Positions 33,091-45,895 of a stretch of DNA of 64,000 nucleotides are shown here, one piece after another (positions within the stretch are counted from its first letter, which is position 1; every line of letters begins with the position of its first letter). Location of the stretch: NCBI GenBank assembly GCA_015680685.1, contig MNCI01034627.1:1270645-1334644 (forward strand), in the 5' to 3' direction. The notes under the pieces are model-generated. The model saw only the letters and a program-made list of their open reading frames with translations. It did not search any database and was not told the origin of the DNA. The stretch is from Gnetum montanum. Taxonomy: Eukaryota; Streptophyta; Gnetopsida; Gnetales; Gnetaceae. The position numbers and the translations under genes are program-made.

Positions 33091-35600
33091 ATGACCTCTG
33101 CAACTACCGCTGTTAACACCTTCAACATGGAGGTCCCCATCACTGTTCAAGGCATCATTGGTGCTAAACAACTGTTGGACCCAATGCTAGAAACACGTCG
33201 ATCCATCAAGATCCAAAACCAAGGACTTGAGGGCTTGGCCCAGCAACACGAGCATTACAACTTCCTTTGTGCAAAGGTTTAGGCAAACCTACCTTTGGAT
33301 ATACACGAGCTTGAAGGCAAACGTAGCTTCGTGTTTGCTTACTATGATGGGAAGGAGTTTGTTCCCACTCTTGGTGTTTTCATACCTTTAACACAGGCAA
33401 ACCAAAGGCTTTTAGACCAGCTAATCTAGTTGGTTAGGCTTAGGGAGCAGCAGGACATAGCGTCCAACCAAGATGATGCTTTTTAGGATGGACAAGAGGA
33501 ACTTGATTCCCAATCTGAAGAGGGAGGTCAAGCCAACCCCATTCTTGTCCCTCCTACCTAGTACTTCTGGGCTAATCCGTTGTTTGCCACCACTTCCTTT
33601 TCCATCACATGTACACTCCCACAGCCTACAAATACAACTGCAATGGGTAGCCATGTCACGTTCCTGGCATATCAATGCCCTTATTCCCCTGTCTTATTTG
33701 CAGTGACTATGCCTCTGTAAACTATTCATCAGCACATTCCCGCAGTGCACTGCACAGCAATCACGGTTACCCTGCCACATGTTCATGCTATACCTTCTTC
33801 ATAATCGTACGCAACTTCCATGTCAATTTCTATGTTTACATTTGTTCCATCCACTATGGCAGGCCCAGGTCTTTCCACATGGTGGACCCCATTCACTTCT
33901 TCGCCTATTCCACAACCATTGCAAATGTCTCATTACGTTTGTTCTTAGACCTACCAAACCTTGTAAACGGTACAACCTAACATGGCACTATGGTTTGTTC
34001 CACCAGTAACACAAGCAGTCTATCTGGCAACTCAACCCGTGGTTGCTGCCCCAACAAAACCACCTATCGGGTGGTGGGCAGCGCAAGAAGCACCACTCAT
34101 GAGGGCTGTCCCAATGGTACCGTCGATGGGTCAAGCCGCTACCCCCACCATTCCATAGGTGGGAGTTACCTCGGTAGTTCCCTGACCGCCCACAACATCC
34201 TAGGGATTGGATCAAGCATTCCAGCTTATCCAAACACTCACCGAGGAAATCAAACACCTCAAAGCCATTGGGTCTGACACAGTACAAGTCATGGACTTTT
34301 ATCAGGATGATGCCATCCACCCTTCGATCCTTGCTTTGACGTTACCCCCAAGGATGTCTCTCCCACACTTCATGAAATATGATGGGAAGGGAGATCCCAA
34401 TGCACATCTTGTTACCTTTAAATCAGAATCACTTCTATTGCAACAATGGCCACACGTGATCATTCATGTCTTCACTATGTCCCTAGCTGGGAAAACCTTA
34501 GATTGGTATCGCACACTGTCATGCTCATCCATTTCAAATCTAGAAGAGCTTCTAACCTAGTTTGTGACACTCTGCAAGTACAACTGGAAGGAAAGAACCA
34601 TGCTGGACTAGCTGATGAGCGTGAAGTAGGAGCCTCTGGAATCAATCCAAAAATTCATCCAGCACTGGAGTGTGATCCTTAACAAAATCCACGAGCCCAT
34701 CATGGAGGCCCACTTGTTGGCCATCTTTAAAGATGCAGTGAATTACTTTATCAAGTCCAAAATGTACTATCTCACACCTCGCACTCTTAGTCAAGCCTTC
34801 ATTTAGACCAAGAGTATATAGGACGCAGCTGAGGCGAGCAAAGACTTAGCCTACATCACTTACAAAAATACCTTCACAAAGAAGGACAAGGATAAGGCCC
34901 CAACAACCACAGTGGCCACTGTGGTGACTAAGGCCAAGCCCAGACATAGCAACAACGGTAACAAGAACAACAAGAAACCAGGCGTACCCATGGCTAACAC
35001 CATGCCCAAGTAGGGCAATGCACCATAACCTCTAGTGCCTGCACCAGAGACATCTGTGAAACCCAACCCAAACTTTTAGTGTAAGGATCACTCAAAGTAC
35101 ACCCCACTACCTCTTAAGCCTTCAAAACTTCTGAAGCAACTACTAGCGGTGGGGCACATGCAATACAAACAAATATCACAAGAAGCAAATAGTATACATC
35201 AACACTACTGCGAGCTCCTTAGGAACCCCTCTTTGGCCCTACCAAATGAGCCCCCAGTTCCTAAGGGTTTTACACTAGACAGGTTTTGTGACTACCACCA
35301 ACAATGTGGTCATAACATAGATTATTTTTTAGCGTTGCAGGAAGACATCTAGAGATTGATCAACCAGGGAAAACTGGTGTTGGATGAAAGAAACCTAGTA
35401 TGCCCTAAAAACCAATCTATGCATGTCTACATAGACCCCTTCAAGGCCAACAATGCTGGTTATGTCATTAATGCCATCAGCATTGACAGTGATCCTAGGC
35501 CATCCCGGCAGCCATTCATGGTCCATGTGCCTTAGCGTAGTGCACCAGCACCACGAATGGCTAATCGAATCTCACAATAGCTATTTGTTCTGAAAGTCCC
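33091..35600 (+). pseudogene. gag: gag of element C (decayed)
   Basis: The ATG at 33091 opens MTSATTAVNTFNMEVPITVQ, parallel to F. EHYNFLCAKV and KEFVPTLG follow. The gag core is at about 34370-34850 (KYDGKGDPNAHLV, TLDWYRTLS, NYFIKSKMYYLTPRTLSQAF). The zinc-knuckle region at 35270-35335 reads FCDYHQQCGHNIDYF, with the last Cys replaced by Phe. Stops at 33280, 34558, 34628 and 34804 mostly replace Gln codons. Confidence 0.85.
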
Positions 35601-36896
35601 TCCACAGACATCCATCTAAGCATCACTTGTTAGCGAAACCATGCCACTTTGCTCACTAACACTGTTAGCTCCTTTCATCATTAGGGGGCTGACTCCTTCG
35701 ATAGTCCCCGCCCTACATAAGAAAGCTGAACGACCTTCTCGTCCTAAAAAATGGGAAGTGTGTTTCATAGGTGAGACTTCAAGAGGAGATACCATCCCTA
35801 GTACTCCCAAGCCTACATCTCCACCCCTTGCATCTATACCTTTGTCACCAAAGAAAAACATTGCCAAAAACACACAATCCATGCCACGCTCCCAAAAGGG
35901 GTCTAAACTTAGACCCGAAGTCACCCCTCCTCAGAAAATTTTTCTCCTAGGACAAATCAAAAAGAAGGAAAACATTAGACAAGGGGGTGGCCAAGACCTT
36001 TTGAATACCTTCACCCAGGTTGAACAATCTCTAAAACAAAAAAACACCACACTCAACTTGTATGACCTAATCATGACATCTTTACCCCACCACGAGGCTC
36101 TAATCCGCATGTTGACAGTGATTTTGGTCAATGAAGACATGCTAGTGGAAGAGGAAGCGATCCACTTGGTCATGCTTCCCTCTACACCCGCAAAGCTTGA
36201 GCCATCCCAATTGACTTTTAGTGACGACACCAATAGGGAAGATTCTGAAAGGGGTCAGGTAACTACGATGCTTCTCTTCATCACAATTCGGGTTAGCCAA
36301 CATCGGATTCGAAGGGTACACGTTGATGATGGGGCTACCATGAACATCATCACCTTCCCTATTGTGGACAAGTTGGGTTTGGTCAACTAGATCAAACCGA
36401 CGACGATGTCGTGTCTAAGGTCGTTCAATGGGGCACGCATCTTGGTGAAAGGAATAGTTCACATAGACTTTGTAGCAAGGAACCAGTTCCCTACAAATGC
36501 AACATTCATCGTAGTCGAGGAAATGCCTAGGTTTAACCTAATCTTAGGGAGATCATGGTTAGCACAAATTAGGGCTGTCTCCTCGCCTATACATTAGGGA
36601 ATCCACCAACCATATGCAAGTAGGGAAGTGATGATCCGTGGTGACGAAGTAGCAGCACAAGCAATCAGTAACATAGGCATGGAGTAGGACTCAGAGGTCG
36701 TAACCCCTGAGAATGAAGCAGCTTCCCATGCATACATTAACCATCCAATGGAAGAGTCAGCTTAGCAAGACGATCTCCAAAAAAAAACACATGGGTTGAG
36801 TTGCGCTTCTAAGAGGGTGACAATGATGTGAGCGAGGATCCTAACGAGCCACCTCAGCCTTACGTTCCAATCAACCCACGATGGGTCAAGAGGTAG
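35601..36896 (+). pseudogene. Protease region of element C
   Basis: The linker is Pro/Ser rich, then SLPHHEALIRMLTVI and a long open stretch (35641-36390). The active site VHVDDGATMNIITF is at about 36318, then FNLILGRSWLAQ at about 36530. A TAG at 36388 and others break it. The tail INPRWVKR stops at TAG 36894-36896. Confidence 0.8.
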
Positions 36897-36964
36897 CTAC
36901 ACATATCATAGCAACCCTACTGCTTCTTGCCCAGTTTCCATCCCTTGTGCATTCATCACTACTT

Positions 36965-37250
36965 TTCTCTTTGTTAACATGCCATCTCCTTTTGGCATGA
37001 TACGCAATGGCCTGAAATGGCCTAAAACTAGCATCACTACTTTTCGCTTTGTTAACATGCCATCTCCTTTTGGCATGATATGCAATGGCCTAAAATGGCC
37101 TAAAACTAGCATCGCTGCTTTTCTCTTTGTTAACATGCCATCTCCTTTTGGCAAGATACGCAATGGCCCAAAATGGCCTAAAACTAGCAATGGCCCAAAA
37201 TGGCCTAAAACTAGCAATGGCCCGAAATGACCTAAAACTAGCACATGAAA
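36965..37250 (+). repeat. 78-bp and 27-bp repeats of C at the protease/antisense-gene border
   Basis: Three 78-bp units start at TTGTTAACATGCC (36971, 37049, 37127), followed by 27-bp units AATGGCCCAAAATGGCC..TAAAACTAGC at 37162, 37189 and 37216. The last (CCCGAAATGACCTAAAACTA) nearly matches the family-1 unit at 17939-17966, showing that the core is shared across families. Confidence 0.85.
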
Positions 37251-37402
37251 GCATGAAAAATTTATGCAATACATAAGTTTACGCAGAACCAATTTCTTTT
37301 CTGAAATTATTTCCTTTATTTAAAATTTTTGCCTATTGACAATGTTTGCAGAAATTTCAAAATTTCAAAATTCCAAAATTTCAAAAAGAAACTCCCATGC
37401 GG

Positions 37403-38769
37403 TCATGGGTTGTCTCTATTTGTGTCATCCTCACGATTCGTCCCCACATCATCTACTTTTGCATCGCTTTCCCCTACATTGTCCTCTACTGGTTATTCAT
37501 TTCCTCCATCTATAGGCCTTGCACCCTCATTTGGAGCTTGCATCGCGAGAATGAAGTAGTCAGCTAGGGAAACAAATGCAAACTACAACATAGCATAAAC
37601 ATCAACACAGTAAAGTGACTAACCTAAGAAGGGCTTGCGTCAGTCTCGAAAGGTATCCGGTCTAAACCAAGCATGAGGCGATGCCAGACCTCCTCTGCCA
37701 TGATGTCCATGCAACACCTATTGCTAGGTTCAACATCTACAGCAGTGGCTTGTCCATCTTGGAGGTCCTAGGGAAAAGGGGACAGTTGTGGTCTCCCCTG
37801 TGGGAAGGTCCACTTTCAAGTTAGGAGATTACGTAACCTTTACTTGCTCTTTGAACTTAGCATAGGCCTCAGAAGCATCAATGGCATTTATGAATGCTTC
37901 ATACGTAAACACCTTCATAGCAAAATCCTTGTACAGTTTTCGATGGGTGTCATTCTCCATCTTATACATGTGTTTGTGGTTTCTCTGGGACTGTATCCAT
38001 TCAAAAACCTTGGAACTAAGATATTTCATGTCTTGACACTTCCGGGCTAGCAAATCCATTTGCATTTGCTATTCGATTATCTCACGAGTGGCTTCAACAT
38101 TCTGATATGTGATAATCCAAAACCTAGCATAGTCTACCACAGCCATGTGCCAGTCCTCATTATTAGTATCATGGACTATGAGGAACTTGTTCCTTGACTT
38201 AAGATCCTCCACCTCAGTGACTAAATCAGCCTCTCTTTGCTCAGCCCTTTGGACCTGTTTCCACAGGTCCTCATTCGTACACTTATACTCCCATGAGTCG
38301 CATGTCGAGTGCAAAATGCATTTGCAAGCTACATCGAATGTGCAACGAGGCACCTTGGTCACTTCAGGTGAGACTGTAGGCACGACACCGACTTTCATAG
38401 GTCATGTCAGGTCCCATTTGAGCCAAGAGGCTACCGTGACACAAAAAGCATAGCAAGATCAACAAACTCAAACGTTTTTAGCATAACAACATAAGCACTT
38501 AACACTACTACTTACCCGCGTTAGGGTCTACTTGCTGAAGGAGTTTGATCATGTCATCGAAAAGTCCCTGCATGAATGCAAACTTCTCAGGGATCTTGGC
38601 CCATGACTCTACACAAATTGGAGGAGGTCCTGCAAAATCATTAGTAGCACCTATTACATGACTAAGCATATTAGCAATGGCCAAAATGGACTATGATACA
38701 ATAGATGTGTTGCCAAACTCACCAGTGTTCGATTGCAGTCTCTCTTCTTACTGATGCAAAATGATGGTA
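37403..38769 (-). pseudogene. Antisense gene of element C, downstream part (exons 6-8 and end of exon 5)
   Basis: Right to left: the end of the acidic exon 5 with donor GTGAGT at about 38722; exon 6 about 38640-38520 (PPPICVESWAKIPEKFAFM, ending DPNAG then GTAAGTAG), parallel to exon 6 of B (EPFTWIEMLSKMDFITGF, ending PRIG then GTAAAC); exon 7 about 38437-37630 (EDLKSRNKFLIVHDTNNED, MQMDLLARKCQDMKYLSSK), a charged coiled-coil-like region matching WDDLKSRYEF and VQIDLLNLKCQDWKAFASK in B; a Lys/Asp-rich last exon ending TNRDNP at stop 37403-37405. It is cut at 38769 by element B. Function unknown. Confidence 0.75.
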
Positions 38770-38774
38770 GTAGC
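38770..38774. repeat. Target-site duplication of element B (left copy)
   Basis: GTAGC, repeated at 57700-57704 on the other side of B. Confidence 0.9.
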
Positions 38775-39995
38775 TATACTGTCTGAAATCGTCGGTGGCT
38801 GGAATGAAATGTACGCCAAGAGATTTACAAACAGACATAGAAGACCCTACCTTCACTTGAGGAAAAACTAGAACTAACAAAAGTAGAGTACCTTGGGTGG
38901 TCCACACGTGGATCAGACAAGGATTTCCCTGATCATATGCCAACGTGTGATATGCCAGGTTCTACGTAGATGGTATGAAAAATGTAAATCGGCGTGCGCA
39001 AATGTAAAAAAGAGAAAAAAAAGTGTAGACAAAAACTGTAATAAATCTTGGTAGAAAATGCAGCAATATTATTGCATAAAAAAATTACAATGCACTGGTC
39101 TAGACACAATTGTGAATCTAACACAAGGTGGACGAAGAGCCCCGATGAATGCAGGGGTGTGATAGCATGCTGGTTCAGACTGCAGGCATAGCGTGGAGGC
39201 TGTATGCTCAACGTGCAGGGTCCAAGTCTAGCGTACAAGATGGGTGTTGCGAGTGTTCTCAGTGTGGATTGCCTGGATTTTTGCCAAGATTTCCTCTAAT
39301 TTTCCACCCTTGATCTCGTCAAGAATTTGGATTTTTGTACAAGTTTGGGGCATTAAATTTGGATCTAAAATGGGATGATTGGTTGTGGGATGCTGGAATT
39401 TTGGGTTAGATGATAGATGGCTGCTTTGCCTGGGTGCAAAGAGTATTACAACTATGCAGCATGCTGCATGCCAACATGTGTCACTGCATGCCAGCATGTA
39501 CATGCTAGGCATGTGAACTCAGCATATAGACTTGACTAAAATAGAAGAATTCATTTTTACAAACTACTGTTACAACAGGAAGTAGCCAATTCACCCCTCG
39601 AATTTGGGCTTGGATGTTATGAGAGTGGTACTTGCAGATATTCTTGGACTTGATCTGACATGGTTCTACTGATGTCTTCCACTGATGTACGTTGTGCTGC
39701 ACGCTGGATGATGCACGCTGGGTGTACACGTTGGGTGTATATGCTAGGCATACACGCTGGGCATGCACGCTGCATACTAAATGAAAACCAAGTATTTTGA
39801 GCTTAAAATTTAGCAGGGTTCAATGACAGACGTTGCTGTAGTCTACTTTGGATTCTGGAGAACCATTTCTTACTTAGTTCGACTTCGTTTGAAGCTGTTT
39901 GTGAGGTCCTCAAGCTTCAGTCATGCTGGGGAGCATCAGGACTTAGCTTGATTCTTGTCGGAGAAGTAATCAGGTCAGAATTTTGTGGTGTTTCA
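38775..39995 (-). repeat. 3' LTR of element B (1221 bp)
   Basis: Left end TATACTGTCTG (mutated TGTACTGTC), right end GTGGTGTTTCA, followed by the minus-strand polypurine tract TTGGCCCCTCTTTGTTG (39996-40012). Confidence 0.92.
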
Positions 39996-41044
39996 TTGGC
40001 CCCTCTTTGTTGATGCTTGGAGGAATCAACCCAAGAAGTGTCAACAAAGAAGTAAAAAACACCACAAGCGACTTGGTAGAAACATCGTCCTTTGACACTT
40101 GGCCAGATGTCATCGCACCGTGGTCAGTAGTACATGGGATTGAGGAAATAAAATTTGTAGCTGGATAGGGGAAATGGAAATTGTGGGGTTTGGGAACTGA
40201 TCAAGGGATTGTGCATGGTGAAGGGGATGCTCTGGTGTGTATACAAGTCATGTTGATCCTTGTTAATAGTCATTGTCTAGCAGACTTGGGACCAAGACAT
40301 GAGGTGTACATCCTTTGGTGGAACAAGACTCTTACTTAGTGTTTAAGAGGACTTGTTGGCATAACCAAAGCCACGATGATGATGTGTTATGTTCTTTGGA
40401 GGAATAGGGCCTTTTTTTGGTGTTAAAGGGAACCTGTTGGTGGAGAGCCAAAGCCATGAAATGAGATGTTGCTTGAGTGTTTGAGACCTGAGTACTTTCT
40501 TCCGAGATAATTTCCTTCCCTCCTAGGGCTTGTAGGGGATCTGCCAAGGGTATCTTCTCTTTTTTTTTTTGAAAGAGTTTTGTTTTGACCTTGTACTCAT
40601 TGCTCAAGTGCCATGTTGTGTGTTACAACTTCTTAAAAGTGTTGTAGTGTGCAATGGTGTGCTCGATATTTTGGAATGCACTGGGTGTGTCTAGGGTATG
40701 AATGAGTAGAGTATGTTGAGGAATAGATGGGAAGTGTAATGGGAAATGTACTAGTGAATGGCTTGATTAACCTGGTTACGTGCGTTAGGCATAATGTGAT
40801 ACCTTGCTGCTATGACGAAGTGCATTCTCGTACGAACACCTCTGAGTGTCATCCTGCAAACACAACTCCAAGAAGACAAGAAAACCATAAGTGAGCAAGT
40901 GATATTAGACTTGAACAATAACTAATGAAGCAAAGGCACCAGATGAAATTTTACGCACTGAATGTAAAGGGCAACAATGTTGTTAAGATCGACTGATGAT
41001 GAGCGAGGCAACGACGTTGATGAAATTTGAATGCAGCTACAGAT
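39996..41044 (-). other. Polypurine tract and 3' untranslated region of element B
   Basis: 39996-40012 is the polypurine tract. The rest is homologous to the 3' regions of A, D and E. It includes two roughly 80-85 bp units with CTTTGGTGGAACAAGACTCTT at 40300-40470. No gene is supported. Confidence 0.7.
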
Positions 41045-41705
41045 CAGGAGACTAGAGACGAAGCTGCCAGTTTATAGTCATATCGAACTATTTTGAGTTA
41101 GTTTTATGTCATAACCCATTGGACGGTGCCAGTTTATCATCATAGCGGATGGTACACTACTAGTTTATAGTCTTGGTAGACTATAAAGAGGCAAACCAGT
41201 TTATAGTCTTAGTGGACTCTGGCGAATAAAACTGTGGTAGTTTAAAGTCATATCAGATGGGTTCTAGTTTATTGTCATTACAGATGAACTATGGTGCTAG
41301 TTTATCATTGTAACACTAGGATGAGCTATGGTATCAGTTTACCGTCATGATTCTAGGATGAGCTGTGGTATCAGTTTACTGTAATGAATCGAGGATGAGC
41401 TGTGGTATTAGTTTACCATCATGATTCCAGGACGAGCTGTGGTATCAGTTTACCATCATGATTGTAGGGCGAGCTATGGTATAATTTTACCTTCATGATT
41501 GTAGGATGAGCTGTGGTATCAGTTTATCATCATGATTGCAGGACAAGCTATGGTATTGGTTTACCTTCATGATTCCAGGACGAGCTGTGGTACCAATTTA
41601 CCGTCATGATTCCAGGACGAGCTGTGGTATCAGTTTACCATAATGATTCCAAGACGAGCTGTGGTATCAGTTTACCATCATGATTCCAGGATGAGTGCAT
41701 ACCTG
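41045..41705 (-). repeat. TAAACT array 3 of element B (after integrase)
   Basis: More than ten units of about 38 bp with the phrase CAGGACGAGCTGTGGTATCA then GTTTACCATCATGATT (41330-41700), preceded by looser units AGTTTATAGTCTTGG. Same position and core as 27165-27850 in A. Confidence 0.9.
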
Positions 41706-41709
41706 AGTT

Positions 41710-42870
41710 CATGCTCAAATGTAGAATGGTTTCAAGTACAAGTGGTTCTTCAGATGTACGAGTTCATTACCATTCATATCGGCTAGTTTAAATGCTCCAT
41801 TGTCGAATGCTTTGGTGACCAAGTAGGGTCCTTCCCAATTGGCTAAGAATTTTTTTGAGAGTTCCCGAATGGATTTGAGTATAAGATTGCCTTCCTTGAT
41901 TGGGAATTTGTGAATATCATGCCGATGGCACCATCGTTGCTGCTTCTAGTACCATTCAATCTGATCAAGCGCACATGTGCATTCCTCCTCCACCGAGTTC
42001 AAGTCAATAATGTGCAAGTCATTGTTTTGATCTTCGTTGAGGAGTCCGGAGAGTGTCATCCTTAAGGATGGTACCTACAACTCCAATGGTAAAACCTCTT
42101 TTGAACCATAAACAAGACTATATGGCATTTTACTTGTGGAAGTCTGATGTATAGTGCGATAAGCCCATAGTGCGTATACTAACTGTTCATGCCATTTTCT
42201 CTTGCTTTGCATAAGCATCTTTTTGAGCACTTTGATGATGATCTTATTTGTAGCTTCAGCTTGTTCGTTGCTCTGAGGGTAGTAAGGGGATGAAAATGAA
42301 TGTGTGATCCCTAGGCTTTCACAAAAAGTTCTAGTTTTAGCACTGCTGAACTGTGGCCCGTTATCAGTGATGATTGTCATTGGAATGCCAAAATGGATCA
42401 TGATGTTTTCTAGAATGAAGTTACATATGTGTTTAGATGTGGTCTTTCTAAGGTGAATAGCTTCTACCCATTTTGTGAAATATTCTGTTGCAGTTATCAT
42501 AAAGTTATGCCCCGTAGAAGACCGGGGAGTTATTGGTCTAATGATGTCTAACCCCCATTTCTGGAAAGGCCATGTGATTTGAGTTGTCTAAAATTCATTG
42601 GGTGGGACATGTATGAGATTACCATGCCTTTGACATGTGTCACATGTTTTGACCTTGGAGACACAGTCGTACTCAATGTGTGGCCAATAGTATCCTAAAC
42701 GCCTTATTTTGCTTTCCATTGCTTTAGGCGCTATGTGCCCTCCGCAGAGTCCTTCATGTACTTACTCCACAATGGTCTGGCCGTCTGTGCTACTAACGCA
42801 TCTTAACAAGATGCCTTCGTAGGATCGATGACACAATGTGTCACCTACCAATGCATACTGTTGAGAACAT
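41710..42870 (-). pseudogene. Integrase of element B
   Basis: The zinc finger retains GLCGGHIAPKAM and CDTCQRH (about 42600-42770). The core has KWGLDII, TDNGPQFSS, FSSPYYPQSNEQAEATNK with all three catalytic acidic residues. The C-terminal GPY/F module is at about 41740-41840 (NWEGPYLVTKAF on the minus strand). It is open from 42500 to 42075, with a few stops outside. Better preserved than in A. Confidence 0.88.
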
Positions 42871-42879
42871 TTTCGTATT

Positions 42880-43510
42880 CCATCCTTTTGCGCATTCATC
42901 AACTGTTGAGGTGGTTCGCCATGTAAAAGGTACTCCTTTATATCATCGTACCATTCTACAGCCCTCATTGTACTAATGGATATAATTGGCAATTCATTAG
43001 GAGTATCAGTTATGGGTTTAGTATAATTGATTATAGAGCTGGGAAACATGTGGAACATATTTGGCGACATGTTTAAAGCTAACGTGGCAAGTGCATCTAC
43101 AATGGTGTTATCATTTCTAGAAACATGTTGCACATCTACATTTTTGAATCACTTCAGTAAGTGCTTAGTAAAATTACAGTATGATTGTAAGCGTTGCACT
43201 TTGCATGCATAAATGTCTGTGACTTGATTTAGAACTAATTGTGAATCACCTCTGACTACCAGTCGTGTGATGTCTGAAGCTAGTGCTGCCATGAGACCTC
43301 TAAGGAGACCTTCGTACTCTGCTACGTTATTAGTACAGTGAAAGTTAAAATGATAAGAAAAGGGTCAGATCTCCCCAGAGGGATAGGTGATGACGGTAGC
43401 AGCATTTCCCCCTCGAGAGGTGGATGTTTCATCAAAGTTCAAAATGGCATCGTAGTCATCGGGTACTGTGTCTATTGTGCTCACATTTTCATTTGGGAAC
43501 TATGGCTCTA
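42880..43510 (-). pseudogene. Second, archaeal-like RNase H of element B
   Basis: The minus strand reads CTNNVAEYEGLLRGL, LVVRGDSQLVLNQVTDIYA and NDNTIVDALATLALNMSP. At the first catalytic site FDET replaces FDGA. One stop (ATCTGA region near 43367) matches that in A, so it was present before A and B diverged or arose at the same site. Confidence 0.8.
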
Positions 43511-43519
43511 TTGCTGCTT

Positions 43520-43985
43520 GACCATGCATTGGTGATGTAGTCATTTGAGTTGCTATTGTTTGACCCTTAACTAATTATTGCGCTATGTAGTGTAGGTCAA
43601 ACTCAGCTATCATGGCTTTCCAACGATCTATTCTACTCGACTCATAAATGTTTCCTGTGATGGCTCTGAGTACATTATCCTTGTAGATTATATTGACTTG
43701 GTTACAGAAGAGGTAATGTCACCATTTCTTTAAGAAAAAGACAAGGGCTAAGCATGACCTTTCCACCTCATTGTACCTCTTCTCATGTGCTACTAATGCA
43801 TGGCTTAAGTAATAAACAAGGACTTCAGTTCCATCATCTCGTTTTTGGCAAAGCATGGATGCAATTGATGAGTCTGAAGTGGCAAGGTAGATGTAGAACG
43901 GTTTATCATTTCAAGGTGGATAAACTGTGGGTAGTTGAACAAGTGCTATTTTAATATTGTCAAATGCTTCCTGGCACTATGAAGT
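43520..43985 (-). pseudogene. First (gypsy-type) RNase H of element B
   Basis: Minus-strand content FYIYLATSDSSIASMLCQKR, VYYLSHALVAHEKRYNE, followed by SRIDRWKAMIAEFDLHYIA. The usual first catalytic motif is degenerate, as in A. Confidence 0.75.
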
Positions 43986-45225
43986 CCATTTAAAACAGAT
44001 GTTCTTGCGTAGCAAGTGGTTCATAGGTTTTAACTTGTCTTTGAGTTTTTTTATGAAATGCCTGAAGAATTGTAATCTACCTTGTAGACTGTGAAGTTCG
44101 GTAAGGTTGCTAGGTGGTTTTAAGTTTGTTGTGGCCTTAACTTTATCGGGGTCTACTTGTATTCCTACTTCCAAGGCTATGAATCCGAGCATTTTTCCTA
44201 TTTTGACTCCAAAGACACATTTCTTTCGGTTAATTCTTAGCTCATATTTTGAACAACATTTTAGTACTAAGTGAAGATCTTGTACATGTTGTTCTGATGT
44301 CTTTGATTTAACCACGATATCGTCCACATAGTCATTGAGCGAGTTGAAGATATAATCACTAAAGATAAATGTCATCGCTCTTTGGTATGTAGCACCAACA
44401 TTCGTAAGACCTAATGGCATCATCGTGTAGCAAAAAGTACCCCATGGTGTCATGAAAGTTGTCTTAAGTCGGTGTTCAGGGTTGATCTGAATCTAGTTAT
44501 ATCCTGAAAAGCCATCCATAAAAGATAACAAGGCATGCCCAGTGGTCGAGTCAACTAGTTGATCAATGCTAAGTATGAGGGAAATCATCTTTTATGATCG
44601 CAACGTTGAGGTCCAAGAAGTCAATGCATAGGCGAATACTTCGATTCTTCTTTGGGACAATGACCATGTTGGATACCCAGTTAGGATAGTCAACAACCCG
44701 AATGAAACCAGCCTGATAAAGTTTGGTGATTTCATTGCAGACTGCCAACGCTACCTCAGGCTTAACCTTACGTGCTTTTTGTTTTACTGGTCTTAATTTT
44801 GGATCGAGTATAATGTTGTGCTGGACTATTCGAGGGTCTAACCTAGGCATGTCAGTGTAAGACCAAGTGAATGCTTTTATGTTGCCTTTAAGTACTTGTT
44901 CTATGGCATTGGCTAGTTGCGAGCTTAACAATGTACTTAGTTTCAGGTTTTTAACTTTGCCATCTAGCACAGTAATGGGGATTTCAGCCAAGGGGTCTTC
45001 AGTGATGCTATTAGTTTCTAAGTCCAAAGTCTTGGTCATCGTTTCAAAACAATCTAGCATTTGTTGAGTTGATGCCACAAAGGTGTCATTTGTCGTTGAC
45101 CCTAAATCTATAGACTCCATGTTGATTTCTTGGGTGATCGTTCCGTGCGGTCCATGGATAGACAGTGGTAAGAATAATTTCTTACCTTCCATGATGTTTG
45201 CTCTTACCAGCAAATAGTGAGCAGT
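43977..45225 (-). pseudogene. Reverse transcriptase of element B
   Basis: The N-terminal part is open from MEGKKLFLPLSIHGPHG to AIIKDDFP (45279-44569). A 1-bp insertion at about 44570 relative to A then shifts the frame. The core continues in the new frame: FCYTMMPLGLTNVGATYQRA, YVDD at 44319-44330, VFGVKIGKMLGFIALEVGI. Closely related to A. The upstream sequence CTATTTGCTGGTAAG lacks the clean CAG acceptor seen in A. Confidence 0.9.
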
Positions 45226-45297
45226 GTTAATCAGGTGGCTGGTTATTTTTGAATGTAAGTAATTTATGCATTTATGCATCTAAACTAGACTAAGGCA

Positions 45298-45525
45298 TGC
45301 AATGGTAATTTATTGTCATATCTAGACGCATGGTAGTTTAGGGCCTTACTGGACTGTGACTGTTAGTTTATAGTCATAACAGACTGATCATGGAATTTTA
45401 AGGCCTTACCAGGCCATTTGCGGCAATTTAGGGCCTTACCAGGCCGTTTGTGGCAGTTTAGGGCCTTACTGGGCCATTTGCAGCAGTTTAGGGCCTTACT
45501 GGGCCGTTGATTGTTCGTTCGTGAT
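45298..45525 (-). repeat. TAAACT array 2 of element B (antisense-gene/RT border)
   Basis: Four near-perfect 32-bp units TAGGGCCTTACTGGGCC..GCAGCAGTT (about 45395-45515) plus two looser ones with AGTTTATAGTCATAACAGAC. On the minus strand each unit reads GGCCTGGTAAGGCCCTAAAC. Confidence 0.85.
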
Positions 45526-45529
45526 GTCT

Positions 45530-45895
45530 GGTTGATTGTATGATTTGTAATCATTATTGAGTGTGAAACTGCCAGACTAGGAATATGTACAAAGGAGTTT
45601 AGCTTGGGCAACCAGAGTTTGCTGTGTAAGGGAAGGTTGCATGTGTGTAGTACTTAGCCCTGTATATAGGTCTCCTTACTTCTTATTTTACCCATATGTA
45701 TTTATATGTATTTTGAATTTTGTTAATTTTTATGTTTGTTGGGTTTATTGTATTTATTTTATTTATCTAAATAAACTACCCATGCACCAATTTCTGTGGG
45801 GAAGCGTATGCCACATGGAGGTGTATAAAATGATGGGTAAGCGTAAACTTCAAAGTCAATACGGAGACAGCCTGAACGTAGTGAAATGCCAGCGT
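45530..45895. other. Unassigned A/T-rich spacer of element B
   Basis: Between array 2 and the GCGTGCA-rich region. Contains T-rich sequence at 45680-45780 and no supported coding sequence. A promoter for the antisense gene could lie here or just downstream; no certain TATA box was found. Confidence 0.4.

Noticed and set aside
36906-37292. Minus-strand frame with repeated VLGHFGPL peptides
   Set aside because: Produced by the 78/27-bp tandem repeats; unit lengths divisible by three keep the frame open by chance.
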